From contig NZ_CAIJCS010000014.1 of assembly GCF_903819165.1 (NCBI RefSeq), positions 1 to 64,000 of the forward strand: a DNA stretch of 64,000 bases, in the 5' to 3' direction. The stretch comes from Aedoeadaptatus nemausensis. GTDB lineage: Bacteria; Bacillota; Clostridia; Tissierellales; Peptoniphilaceae. The notes under the pieces were generated by a model. The model was not told the origin of the DNA. It did no database searches and was given only the letters and a program-made list of their open reading frames with translations. Shown one piece after another: positions 1-6,803 of this stretch (its first letter is position 1; every line of letters begins with the position of its first letter). A program made the translations under genes and the position numbers.

Positions 1-101
1 AGAGGGACACACCTGTACCCATGCCGAACACAGAAGTTAAGCCTCTTAACGCCGATGGTACTTGGTTGGTAACGACCTGGGAGAGTAGGAAATTGCCGGG
101 C
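1..101 (+). rRNA. rrf: 5S ribosomal RNA, 3' portion
   Basis: The first bases carry the conserved 5S core (CCATGCCGAACACAGAAGTT near 18-37 and GCCGATGGTA near 51-60) and end in the 3' strand of the terminal stem (GCCGGGC). The 5' end, roughly the first 15 bases, lies outside the window. It is followed by a tRNA array, as at the end of many Firmicutes rRNA operons. Confidence 0.93.
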
Positions 102-118
102 AGAAGATTTATCTTCTG
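101..118 (+). other. Short inverted repeat after 5S rRNA
   Basis: CAGAAGA and TCTTCTG form a perfect 7-bp stem with a TTTA loop immediately after the 5S 3' end. No T-run follows, so it is more likely a processing stem or spacer hairpin than a terminator; transcription probably continues into the tRNAs. Confidence 0.4.
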
Positions 119-146
119 AAAAAAGAATTGATGAACAAACAAATAA

Positions 147-221
147 TCTTAGGTAGCTCAATGGTGGAGCACCCGGCTGTTAACCGGTAGGTTGTGGGTT
201 CGAGTCCCACCCTGAGAGCCA
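147..221 (+). tRNA. tRNA-Asn (GTT)
   Basis: Cloverleaf with acceptor TCTTAGG/CCTGAGA, anticodon GTT, T-arm GGTTCGAGTCC and encoded CCA. First tRNA of the ten-gene array after 5S. Confidence 0.97.
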
Positions 222-224
222 TCT

Positions 225-312
225 GCCGGGGTGGCGGAACTGGCAGACGCACAGGACTTAAAATCCTGCGGTCGTTGAGATCGTACCGGTTCGATTCCGG
301 TCCTCGGCACCA
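225..312 (+). tRNA. tRNA-Leu (TAA)
   Basis: Class II tRNA with a long variable arm, acceptor GCCGGGG/CCTCGGC, anticodon TAA and encoded CCA. Confidence 0.97.
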
Positions 313-349
313 ATAGGATAATAGTCACATGTCCATCAGCAATTCTTGA

Positions 350-426
<77 letters not shown>

Positions 427-447
427 TTTTTATTTTGAATTATTTAT

Positions 448-524
448 GGCGGTGTAGCTCAGTTGGCTAGAGCATACGGTTCATACCCGTAGTGTCAGCA
501 GTTCAAATCTGTTCACCGCTACCA
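448..524 (+). tRNA. tRNA-Met (CAT), elongator
   Basis: Acceptor GGCGGTG/CACCGCT, anticodon CAT in loop TTCATAC, encoded CCA. It lacks the initiator GGG/CCC anticodon stem and closely resembles Bacillus elongator tRNA-Met rather than the tRNA-Ile2 type. Confidence 0.9.
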
Positions 525-529
525 TATAA

Positions 530-604
530 GGCCCCGTGGTCAAGCGGTTAAGACACCGCCCTTTCACGGCGGTTACCCGGGTTCGAATCCCGGCGGGGTC
601 ACCA
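530..604 (+). tRNA. tRNA-Glu (TTC)
   Basis: Acceptor GGCCCCG/CGGGGTC, anticodon TTC in loop CTTTCAC, encoded CCA. Confidence 0.96.
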
Positions 605-610
605 TTATAT

Positions 611-686
611 GGGCGCATAGCTCAGTTGGGAGAGCATCTGCCTTACAAGCAGGGGGTCATAGGTTCGAGCCCTATTGCGCCCACCA
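611..686 (+). tRNA. tRNA-Val (TAC)
   Basis: Acceptor GGGCGCA/TGCGCCC, anticodon TAC in loop CTTACAA, encoded CCA. Confidence 0.96.
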
Positions 687-690
687 TTAT

Positions 691-767
691 GGCCTGGTAG
701 TTCAGTTGGTTAGAATGCCAGCCTGTCACGCTGGAGGTCGTCGGTTCGAGCCCGATCCAGGTCGCCA
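691..767 (+). tRNA. tRNA-Asp (GTC)
   Basis: Acceptor GGCCTGG/CCAGGTC, anticodon GTC, encoded CCA. Confidence 0.96.
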
Positions 768-778
768 TAATTACATAA

Positions 779-864
779 GGAGGAGTTCCCGAGTTGGCCA
801 AAGGGGACGGACTGTAAATCCGTTAGCTCAGCTTTCAGTGGTTCGAATCCACTCTCCTCCACCA
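779..864 (+). tRNA. tRNA-Tyr (GTA)
   Basis: Class II tRNA with a variable arm, acceptor GGAGGAG/CTCCTCC, anticodon GTA in loop ACTGTAAAT, encoded CCA. Confidence 0.96.
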
Positions 865-869
865 TATAC

Positions 870-944
870 GCGGAAGTGGCTCAGTGGTAGAGCATCGCCT
901 TGCCAAGGCGAGGGTCGCGAGTTCGAATCTCGTCTTCCGCTCCA
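870..944 (+). tRNA. tRNA-Gly (GCC)
   Basis: Acceptor GCGGAAG/CTTCCGC, anticodon GCC, encoded CCA. Confidence 0.96.
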
Positions 945-947
945 TAT

Positions 948-1024
948 GTACCACTAGCTCAGCTGGATAGAGCGTTTGGCTACGGACCAAAAGGTCAGGG
1001 GTTCGAATCCTCTGTGGTACGCCA
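948..1024 (+). tRNA. tRNA-Arg (ACG)
   Basis: Acceptor GTACCAC/GTGGTAC, anticodon ACG in loop CTACGGA (A34 would be edited to inosine), encoded CCA. Last tRNA before the terminator. Confidence 0.96.
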
Positions 1025-1030
1025 AATTTA

Positions 1031-1057
1031 GTCTAATCGAGAGATTAGGCTTTTTTT
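1031..1057 (+). terminator. Rho-independent terminator of the rRNA/tRNA operon
   Basis: GTCTAATC and GATTAGGC pair across a GAGA tetraloop, followed by seven Ts. It closes the tRNA array just before the VapD-like gene. Confidence 0.85.
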
Positions 1058-1095
1058 GTATTTATTTGAATTATTGAGAAGAGAGCAGGGATAGT

Positions 1096-1380
1096 ATGTA
1101 CGCTATTGTATTTGACTTAAAAAAGGAAAGCTTAGAGCAACATTTTCAAGATACATACAAGACAGCTTTTGATGAAATTGCTGCAGAATTGAAGCAATAT
1201 GGTTTTGAAAAATCGATTGGCGGAATTTATATCAACTCTTCTGATCAAGGCGGTCTAAAGGATGTATACCGTGCTATTAAAGGATTATCGAATATTGACT
1301 GGTTTAAGAAAAGTCTTCGTGACCTATCAGTATTCAAAACAGAAGATTGGTCAGATTTTACGTCGATTATAAAAGAATAA
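1096..1380 (+). CDS. vapD: VapD-family endoribonuclease (Cas2-fold)
   Basis: A 94-residue protein matching the virulence-associated protein D family: it opens with MYAIVFDL, has a central GGIYIN strand, and closes with VFKTEDWSDFT, as in Haemophilus and Helicobacter VapD. Characterised VapD proteins are small mRNA-cleaving ribonucleases with a ferredoxin-like fold related to Cas2; in Haemophilus VapD is the toxin of a VapXD pair. Asp7 of the first strand is the expected catalytic-region acid. The gene stands alone between the tRNA terminator and a bidirectional terminator. No vapX-like partner and no CRISPR repeats are seen next to it. Only a weak ribosome site (AGGGA) precedes the ATG, and no clear promoter is visible. 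Family assignment is firm; biological role here is inference. Confidence 0.85.
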   Translation: MYAIVFDLKKESLEQHFQDTYKTAFDEIAAELKQYGFEKSIGGIYINSSDQGGLKDVYRAIKGLSNIDWFKKSLRDLSVFKTEDWSDFTSIIKE

Positions 1381-1410
1381 AAAGGGCTGTTCATTTAGAA
1401 CAGCCCTTTT
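1381..1410. terminator. Bidirectional terminator between vapD and the ECF S component
   Basis: AAAGGGCTGTTC and GAACAGCCCTTT form a perfect 12-bp stem with an ATTTA loop. Ts follow on both strands (four on plus, five on minus), so it can end both convergent transcripts. Confidence 0.85.
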
Positions 1411-1449
1411 CAAATGTAATTATCTAATGAGATTTATCAATCGCCGCTT

Positions 1450-1953
1450 TCAGCGATTCATTTTCTTTATTATCGGTGCAGTTTTCAGCACGGGATATAA
1501 AATGGTTGCCAATGCGGCGCCGGCGACACCTTGTAATATATTAGGTACAAAGCTTGCCAGTGCGGTGGGGAAATTGTAAAGTATAATGCCTTCAGCCAAG
1601 AGGTAGCCCACTGCCATGACAAGTCCCGCTATTATGGCAGAGACAATTGTCGGAAGTTTTGTTTTTTCATTTAATGCACCTGCTAGGTAACCTTCCAGTC
1701 CTTTTACGACGAGGGTAATGGGGGCGTAAAAGGCGTAGCCGCTTAGAAGATCGGCCATTGCAGACCCGATGCCGCCGACGATGCCGCCGACTGTCTTGCC
1801 CAACAGTAGTCCGGCGCATATCAATAGGGTATCGCCGATGTTAAGGTAACCTTTTGTAGCGGGAATGGGAATTTGTATTACCATAGTTGCGATGGTCGTC
1901 AAGGCTATAAACATAGCGATGAGAGTAAGTTTTTGTGTCGATATTTTTTTCAT
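1450..1953 (-). CDS. ECF transporter S component, substrate unknown
   Basis: A 167-residue, highly hydrophobic protein with about six membrane segments and the look of S components (EcfS) of energy-coupling-factor vitamin importers: an N-terminal LTLIAMFIALTTIA helix, then NIGDTLLICAGLLLG and a GIGSAMADLLSGYAFYAP segment. It would dock on a shared EcfAAT module encoded elsewhere. The closest resemblance is to predicted pyridoxine/HMP-type or riboflavin-type S components, but the substrate cannot be read from sequence. The ATG at 1953 was chosen because AAGGA lies about 10 bases upstream; a longer frame reaching 2052 has no ribosome site and adds an atypical N-terminus. No recognisable riboswitch was found in the leader. 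Confidence 0.8.
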   Translation of the reverse strand: MKKISTQKLTLIAMFIALTTIATMVIQIPIPATKGYLNIGDTLLICAGLLLGKTVGGIVGGIGSAMADLLSGYAFYAPITLVVKGLEGYLAGALNEKTKLPTIVSAIIAGLVMAVGYLLAEGIILYNFPTALASFVPNILQGVAGAALATILYPVLKTAPIIKKMNR

Positions 1954-2076
1954 ATGTATCATCCTTTCCCTTCTATGGTAGTAGACTTTTCGTTTAATCG
2001 ACAGTACCAAAGAGAGGATTAACAAAGGTATCAGTAGAAGAAGGGTGGGCACTCTCTTCAGTGACCATTTAGTCCA

Positions 2077-2085
2077 TGATATAAT
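2077..2085 (+). promoter_or_regulatory. Extended -10 promoter before ybaK
   Basis: TGATATAAT is a consensus extended -10 element (TGn plus TATAAT) about 70 bases before the ybaK start. No good -35 is visible. It probably drives the 2158-9796 gene run. Confidence 0.55.
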
Positions 2086-2157
2086 AGTACATATCGTATA
2101 GGTAAATGTAATTAAGGTAGTTTAATTTTCTTCGGGTATAAATAAATGAGGTGTTCT

Positions 2158-2631
2158 ATGAAAAAGACAAACGCTCTCAGAATATTGGACAGCCATTCCA
2201 TCGATTACGATGTGGTTGAATACGATCCATCGGTTGAAGTGGACGGGGCTAAGATTGCAAAGGCAAATGATCTTCCCACTGATGAGGTATTTAAAACTCT
2301 GGTTGCAGAGGGGAAGGATGGGGCACATTTTGTCTTTGTCATACCGGTAGAGGATGAACTGGATCTTAAAAAAGCGGCTAAAGTTGTCGAAGAAAAGAAG
2401 ATGGAAATGGTTCACGTAAAGGACCTTTTAAGCTTAACGGGCTATATTCGCGGCGGATGTTCGCCCATCGGCATGAAGAAGGAATTCCCAACTTTTATTC
2501 ACGAATCGGCTTTAAATTCCGATCGTATTTATGTAAGTGCCGGTAAGAAGGGGTTGCAAATGCATTTGTCGCCCAGGGATCTCGCCGAGGCCTGCGATGG
2601 AAAATTTTTAGATATAACGAAAGAAGGTTAA
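2158..2631 (+). CDS. ybaK: Cys-tRNA(Pro)/Cys-tRNA(Cys) deacylase YbaK/EbsC
   Basis: A 157-residue single-domain protein of the YbaK/ProX trans-editing family, which hydrolyses tRNA mischarged by prolyl-tRNA synthetase. Family landmarks are visible: an N-terminal KTNALRIL helix, DEVFKTLV with the conserved Lys46 that is essential in YbaK, and the GYIRGGCSPIGMKK loop. The ATG at 2158 is preceded by GAGG at a good distance, whereas an in-frame ATG at 2146 overlaps that site and is rejected. It heads a tight gene run; the next gene starts two bases after its stop. Confidence 0.92.
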   Translation: MKKTNALRILDSHSIDYDVVEYDPSVEVDGAKIAKANDLPTDEVFKTLVAEGKDGAHFVFVIPVEDELDLKKAAKVVEEKKMEMVHVKDLLSLTGYIRGGCSPIGMKKEFPTFIHESALNSDRIYVSAGKKGLQMHLSPRDLAEACDGKFLDITKEG

Positions 2632-2632
2632 G

Positions 2633-4312
2633 ATGGATATACAGGATCGCATTTCGATGTGGAAGTCTCTCGACCATGTGTCGGAAGAGGACCTTAAGCG
2701 TTTAGAGACCATGAGTGAAGCTGAGTGCGAGGAAAGCTTTTATAAGGAGCTTTCTTTCGGAACTGCGGGGCTCCGCGGAAAGATCGGTCCCGGAACTAAC
2801 TGCATGAATGAACAGGTGATTGCTCGGGCTACAAGAGGGCTTGCCGAAGTAATTGCAAGCCGAGGTGAAGAGGCGAAAAAGCGAGGCGTCGCCATAGGCT
2901 GGGATGTGCGGGAGCGGAGTGAGACCTTTATGAGGGTAGCCGCATCTGTTTTGGCCAGCCAAGGGGTTCACGCTTATATTTATGCCGACATCCGTCCGAC
3001 CCCTATGGTATCCTTTGCCGTTCGTGAACTGGGCACCCAAGCCGGTGTCATGATTACGGCGAGCCATAACCCGAGAGAATACAATGGTTACAAGGTTTAT
3101 TGGGAAGAGGGCTCCCAAATTAGAGACGATATGGCCGATGAAATTTCAAAAGCCATCGATGCATTCGACTACAATGTATGGGCCGAAAAAAGCTTTGAGG
3201 ATTATGAACGGGAAGGTCTGATCCATACTATCGATGAGGAAGTAGAGGAAAAGTATTACCGTTTGACTCTCGAAAAAGCTCTTGAAAAGGATATCGACAA
3301 AGATATTTCCATCGTCTATACGCCTTTAAACGGCGTTGGCAATTTGCCGGTGCGGCGAGTATTTAAAACGAGAGGTTTCGACAATGTCCACTTGGTGGAA
3401 GAACAGGTGGAGCCGGATCCTACCTTTAAGAGCGTAGGCTATCCCAATCCCGAGGATTTAAATGCCTTCCAGAAATCTGTGGAACTGGGCGAAAAAATTG
3501 ACGCGGATATTCTTATCGCCACGGATCCTGACTGTGATCGGGTAGCCATGATGGCGAAAGATGCTACCGGCACATTCGTTCCCTTTTCCGGAAATCAAAT
3601 TGGCGCTCTACTAATTGATTATATCCTTTCCCGAAGAAAGGTTCACGGCACCATCCCCGCCAACGGTGCCATGGTACAGAGTATCGTATCCGGCGATTTG
3701 ACGCGAGTCGTAGCAGAATACTACGGAGTGGACATGTATATGTCTTTGACGGGTTTCAAAAACATTTGCGCCCCCGCCAATGAATGGGACAGCACGAAGG
3801 AACACGAGTTTTTATTCGGTTTCGAGGAAAGTATCGGCTATGTTTACGGCGACCATGTGCGGGATAAAGACGGGGTCGTATCGTCCATGATGATAGCGGA
3901 AATGGCGGCCTACTATTTACAAAAAGGCATAAGACTTCCGGAAGTAATGGAATCTCTTTATGAACGCCACGGTTATTACGCTGAAAAGCTTCTGTCATTT
4001 GTTCGCGAAGGGCAGGAAGGACAGGAAGAAATCGCATGGATGATGAAGGATTTAAGAGAGAATCCCCTGGCATCTGTGAAATCGCTAAAAGTTTCCGAAA
4101 TCATCGACTATAAGGACGGCGTCGAAGGCATCGGCGCAAGTAATGTATTGGAATACCACCTGGACGACGGAAGTCGCTTTTCCATTCGCCCCTCGGGAAC
4201 AGAGCCGAAGATCAAACTTTATATTTATACACACGATTCTTCCGAACAACGAGCAAAGGAGAAAATCGACTGGATCCTGGATGTTGTGACCCGTCGGTTA
4301 AACTTATCATGA
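2633..4312 (+). CDS. pgcA: Phosphoglucomutase/phosphomannomutase (alpha-D-phosphohexomutase)
   Basis: A 559-residue enzyme of the alpha-D-phosphohexomutase superfamily, interconverting hexose 1- and 6-phosphates. All four signature loops are present: the phosphoserine loop TASHNPREYNG with Ser144, the magnesium loop DPDCDR (Asp298, Asp300, Asp302), the sugar-binding GFEESIGY and the phosphate-binding RPSGTEPK near the C-terminus. Length and the N-terminal FGTAGLRG motif match the long PgcA/PGM2-like type of Firmicutes. The gene overlaps the next by four bases (ATGA). Whether glucose or mannose phosphate is preferred cannot be told from sequence. Confidence 0.93.
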   Translation: MDIQDRISMWKSLDHVSEEDLKRLETMSEAECEESFYKELSFGTAGLRGKIGPGTNCMNEQVIARATRGLAEVIASRGEEAKKRGVAIGWDVRERSETFMRVAASVLASQGVHAYIYADIRPTPMVSFAVRELGTQAGVMITASHNPREYNGYKVYWEEGSQIRDDMADEISKAIDAFDYNVWAEKSFEDYEREGLIHTIDEEVEEKYYRLTLEKALEKDIDKDISIVYTPLNGVGNLPVRRVFKTRGFDNVHLVEEQVEPDPTFKSVGYPNPEDLNAFQKSVELGEKIDADILIATDPDCDRVAMMAKDATGTFVPFSGNQIGALLIDYILSRRKVHGTIPANGAMVQSIVSGDLTRVVAEYYGVDMYMSLTGFKNICAPANEWDSTKEHEFLFGFEESIGYVYGDHVRDKDGVVSSMMIAEMAAYYLQKGIRLPEVMESLYERHGYYAEKLLSFVREGQEGQEEIAWMMKDLRENPLASVKSLKVSEIIDYKDGVEGIGASNVLEYHLDDGSRFSIRPSGTEPKIKLYIYTHDSSEQRAKEKIDWILDVVTRRLNLS

Positions 4313-5214
4313 TTCTTATAATAGATACCAATCCGATCTTAGAACGTAGACTGACAGGAGACAGCTTTCCTAAAGGAGGGCGAGGAGAGGCTACGGAAAG
4401 CATAACCTCGGCTAAAGGTTATGGCGCCGACATGGCGCGCCTCGCTGAAGATATGAACGAAGGAGCCCGTCTGCTTACTTTTTTAGGCGGCTTTGCCGGC
4501 GATCGCTATAATAAACTTTTGAGTCAATCGGGTATTGTCGTGGAATCGGAAAGCTTACGAGACGAGACACAGGAACGTATTATTCTCGAAGAAAAATACA
4601 AGAATACGTCGATCTACACGAAGGAGCCTCGCATAACTCGTGAGGATACCGTGGATTTCTACGAGCGTTTTGTACGAGAGTGCTTATCCAGTGATGTGGT
4701 GGTTATCGCCAAAGGAACTCGCTCTAAGGATCCCGAATCCATGAAGCTTCCCATGGTGCGCTATGCGAGGAGTAAATCCAAGCCTGTGATCATTCTTTCC
4801 GATGAAAGAGACGATGTAGAAGAAGTGCGGGAGGCGAAGCCCTTCGGCATGATCATCGATCGCTCCGCCCTGAGTAAGCTTGTGAAACGTAATCTTCAGT
4901 TTCTAGGAGATATCGCCTCCACAGTGGAGAAACTTTATGGTGACGATATTCCCCTTATTCTCGTTACGGGAAGTTCCAAGGGATCGATCCTCTATTGCAG
5001 AGGAGACTACTTCTTTGCGAAAAACGACGAGATCAACGATTACTTCGATCCTCATCACGCTGCCGTGGCCATGGCGGCGGGGATCGTTCGAAAATACGAT
5101 GCCCCCACTCTTTTAAAACTGACGGCAGCGGCGGCACAAAGTGAAAAGACGACGGATTTCGCCACAATTAAATCCGATATGAATCGAATCAATGTTCAGA
5201 CTATGGAGGTTTAA
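4309..5214 (+). CDS. PfkB-fold (1-phosphofructokinase-like) protein with degenerate active site
   Basis: A 301-residue protein with the outline of FruK/LacC-type PfkB sugar kinases: an N-terminal TNPILERRLTG strand, a weakened substrate loop SAKGYGADMARLAEDM (residues 34-49), FLGGFAGDRYNKLL, and a C-terminal helix AAVAMAAGIVRKYD. The hallmark GAGD anion-hole/catalytic motif is missing: the aligned segment reads HHAAVAMAAG (249-258), placing Val253 where the catalytic Asp should be. It lies in a tight operon with a phosphohexomutase upstream (4-bp overlap) and an isochorismatase-fold gene directly downstream. By family knowledge it should be inactive as a kinase; it may bind a sugar phosphate or nucleotide as a regulatory pseudo-enzyme. 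The frame is intact over its whole length, so it is not an obvious pseudogene. Confidence 0.7.
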   Translation: MILIIDTNPILERRLTGDSFPKGGRGEATESITSAKGYGADMARLAEDMNEGARLLTFLGGFAGDRYNKLLSQSGIVVESESLRDETQERIILEEKYKNTSIYTKEPRITREDTVDFYERFVRECLSSDVVVIAKGTRSKDPESMKLPMVRYARSKSKPVIILSDERDDVEEVREAKPFGMIIDRSALSKLVKRNLQFLGDIASTVEKLYGDDIPLILVTGSSKGSILYCRGDYFFAKNDEINDYFDPHHAAVAMAAGIVRKYDAPTLLKLTAAAAQSEKTTDFATIKSDMNRINVQTMEV

Positions 5215-5763
5215 ATGAATTTTAAATTAGATCGTAAAAAGACGATGTTTTTATTTATCGACATTCAAGATTCCCTGGCAAATGCTATTTATGAGAAAGA
5301 TCGCATGCTTCATTACGCAGGCGTCTTGGCCGATACGGCGGAAATCATGAAGATCCCCGCGATCTTTACGACACAGTACAAAAAAGGACTGGGTGAATTT
5401 AACCCCGAGATTCGCGAAAAGGTAAGCGAAGCCGTAGATTTCGACAAAAAATCTTTTTCCTGCATGTTGGATGAGGAGATCATCGCATACATCGAAAAAG
5501 AAAAACCCGAGCAAATCGTCCTTTGCGGCATGGAAGCCCATATTTGCGTACTCCTTACGGTTAGAGATCTGATCGAACGAGGCATCGAAGTCTATGTGGC
5601 ACAAGATGCCATCAGTTCCCGCAATCCGGAATCCGCTATCTTCGCCTTTGAAGAAATGCGCCAAATGGGCGCGTCAATCCGCCCGACGGAGACGATTCTA
5701 TTTGATCTCAACAGTGTATCGGGCACCGACGAGTTTAAAGCGGTGCAAAAGCTCATTATATAA
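5215..5763 (+). CDS. Isochorismatase-family cysteine hydrolase
   Basis: A 182-residue hydrolase of the isochorismatase-like superfamily. The catalytic triad can be seen: Asp16 in FLFIDIQDS, a Lys at 78/79 in FDKKSFS, and nucleophile Cys111 in CGMEAHICVLLT, followed by the YVAQDAISSR strand typical of the family. The GMEAH(I/V)CV form is closest to the YcaC/ISOC1-like branch of unknown substrate rather than to nicotinamidases or true isochorismatases. It starts directly after the preceding stop and its own stop overlaps the next start, so it is translationally linked with the PfkB-fold and nuclease genes. Confidence 0.85.
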   Translation: MNFKLDRKKTMFLFIDIQDSLANAIYEKDRMLHYAGVLADTAEIMKIPAIFTTQYKKGLGEFNPEIREKVSEAVDFDKKSFSCMLDEEIIAYIEKEKPEQIVLCGMEAHICVLLTVRDLIERGIEVYVAQDAISSRNPESAIFAFEEMRQMGASIRPTETILFDLNSVSGTDEFKAVQKLII

Positions 5764-6803
5764 TGCGGTTTTTGCATACGGCGGATCTGCATCTTGGTAG
5801 AAGTTTCCCTTTTTCCAGACCTCCGGATCGGGAAGAGGGGCGGAAGAATCGCTTTTCAACTTTTCAGCGTATTTTAGAATATGGTGCCTCACAATCCGTC
5901 GATTATCTGTTTTTAGTCGGCGATATTTTCGAGCAGGAAAAGATTCGTCCGGAAGAAGTGGATTATGTACTCGGCCTTTTGAGAGATCAAAATTTCGAGA
6001 CTCTTCTCCTGTTGGGGAATCACGACTTCAAACTTTACGACTATATTTCCGCTCGACTCCCCCAAAATGTCTATCTCTTCGAACAGGGAGCCCTCAGCGA
6101 ATATCGAGACGACAAGCGTGGAATTATATTCTACGGTACCAGCTGGGATCGGGACAGTTACCATCGGATTTTACAGTGTAGCGGAGAGAGCTTCCGGGAC
6201 GATTATCGCCATGTCTTGTTGCATCACGGCAATTGGACCGGAGGAGACGGCTATTTCCCTGTCGATGCGAATATCCTGTCTTTCTTCGATTACATCGCTT
6301 TGGGCCATGTGCACAAGCCGATTTTATACGAGAATAAATTGCAGATGTGCGGTACGCCGGAGCCCTTGGATCGCACCGATCGAGGAAAACTCGGCGTGGT
6401 CTATGGCGAACTGACCGACGTACTTTCAACGAAGTATATCCCCTTAGCGCAACGCATTCTTCGCCACAAGACTTTGGACGCATCCTCAGCAAATATAGTG
6501 GAGGAGCTGAAAGAAGGCCTGCAAGATGATCGGGCGATCTACAGTTTTCATCTAGCGGGAGGATATAGTGGTGTCCTCGACAAAGAAATTCGGCGCACTC
6601 TGGACCTGGCCGGAGTGGCCTATGAAGTAGAGTGGGCGAGAGACTTACCGAAATTAATTGAGCGAGTATATCGGGCTCACGAAAAGGACGCTTTGGGCGA
6701 ATTTATTCGCAGGGCGGCACAATTGGATGAAGACGAAGATACGATTCTTGCCGTCTGCGATATGGGTATTCGTTCATTATTGGGAGAGCACTATGATTCA
6801 TAA
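5763..6803 (+). CDS. SbcD/YhaO-like DNA repair metallophosphoesterase
   Basis: A 346-residue calcineurin-type phosphoesterase resembling the nuclease subunit of SbcCD/Mre11-Rad50 complexes, of the YhaO type. Metal-binding motifs run in order: ADLHLG (Asp8, His10), VGDIFEQ (Asp54), LGNHDF (Asn86-His87-Asp88), LLHHGNW (His154/155) and GHVH (181-184). The C-terminal part beyond about residue 230 is the capping region. Its stop overlaps the start of the YhaN-like ATPase by 11 bases, matching the paired nuclease/ATPase organisation of yhaO-yhaN in Bacillus. It is expected to process DNA ends with that ATPase. Confidence 0.85.
   Translation: MRFLHTADLHLGRSFPFSRPPDREEGRKNRFSTFQRILEYGASQSVDYLFLVGDIFEQEKIRPEEVDYVLGLLRDQNFETLLLLGNHDFKLYDYISARLPQNVYLFEQGALSEYRDDKRGIIFYGTSWDRDSYHRILQCSGESFRDDYRHVLLHHGNWTGGDGYFPVDANILSFFDYIALGHVHKPILYENKLQMCGTPEPLDRTDRGKLGVVYGELTDVLSTKYIPLAQRILRHKTLDASSANIVEELKEGLQDDRAIYSFHLAGGYSGVLDKEIRRTLDLAGVAYEVEWARDLPKLIERVYRAHEKDALGEFIRRAAQLDEDEDTILAVCDMGIRSLLGEHYDS

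Noticed and set aside
706-957. 83-residue open frame across the tRNA array
   Set aside because: It overlaps tRNA-Asp, Tyr and Gly completely; the frame is a by-product of structured tRNA sequence.
1096-1380. CRISPR Cas2 gene
   Set aside because: The sequence matches VapD rather than Cas2, and no repeats or cas1 exist nearby.
1954-2052. Upstream extension of the ECF S component
   Set aside because: The added residues lack a ribosome site, and AAGGA is correctly spaced for ATG 1953 only.
1954-2076. Riboswitch (TPP, FMN, THF) in the ECF S-component leader
   Set aside because: Core consensus elements (for example CTGAGA or the FMN AGGG..GGGTG arrangement) could not be found on the minus strand.
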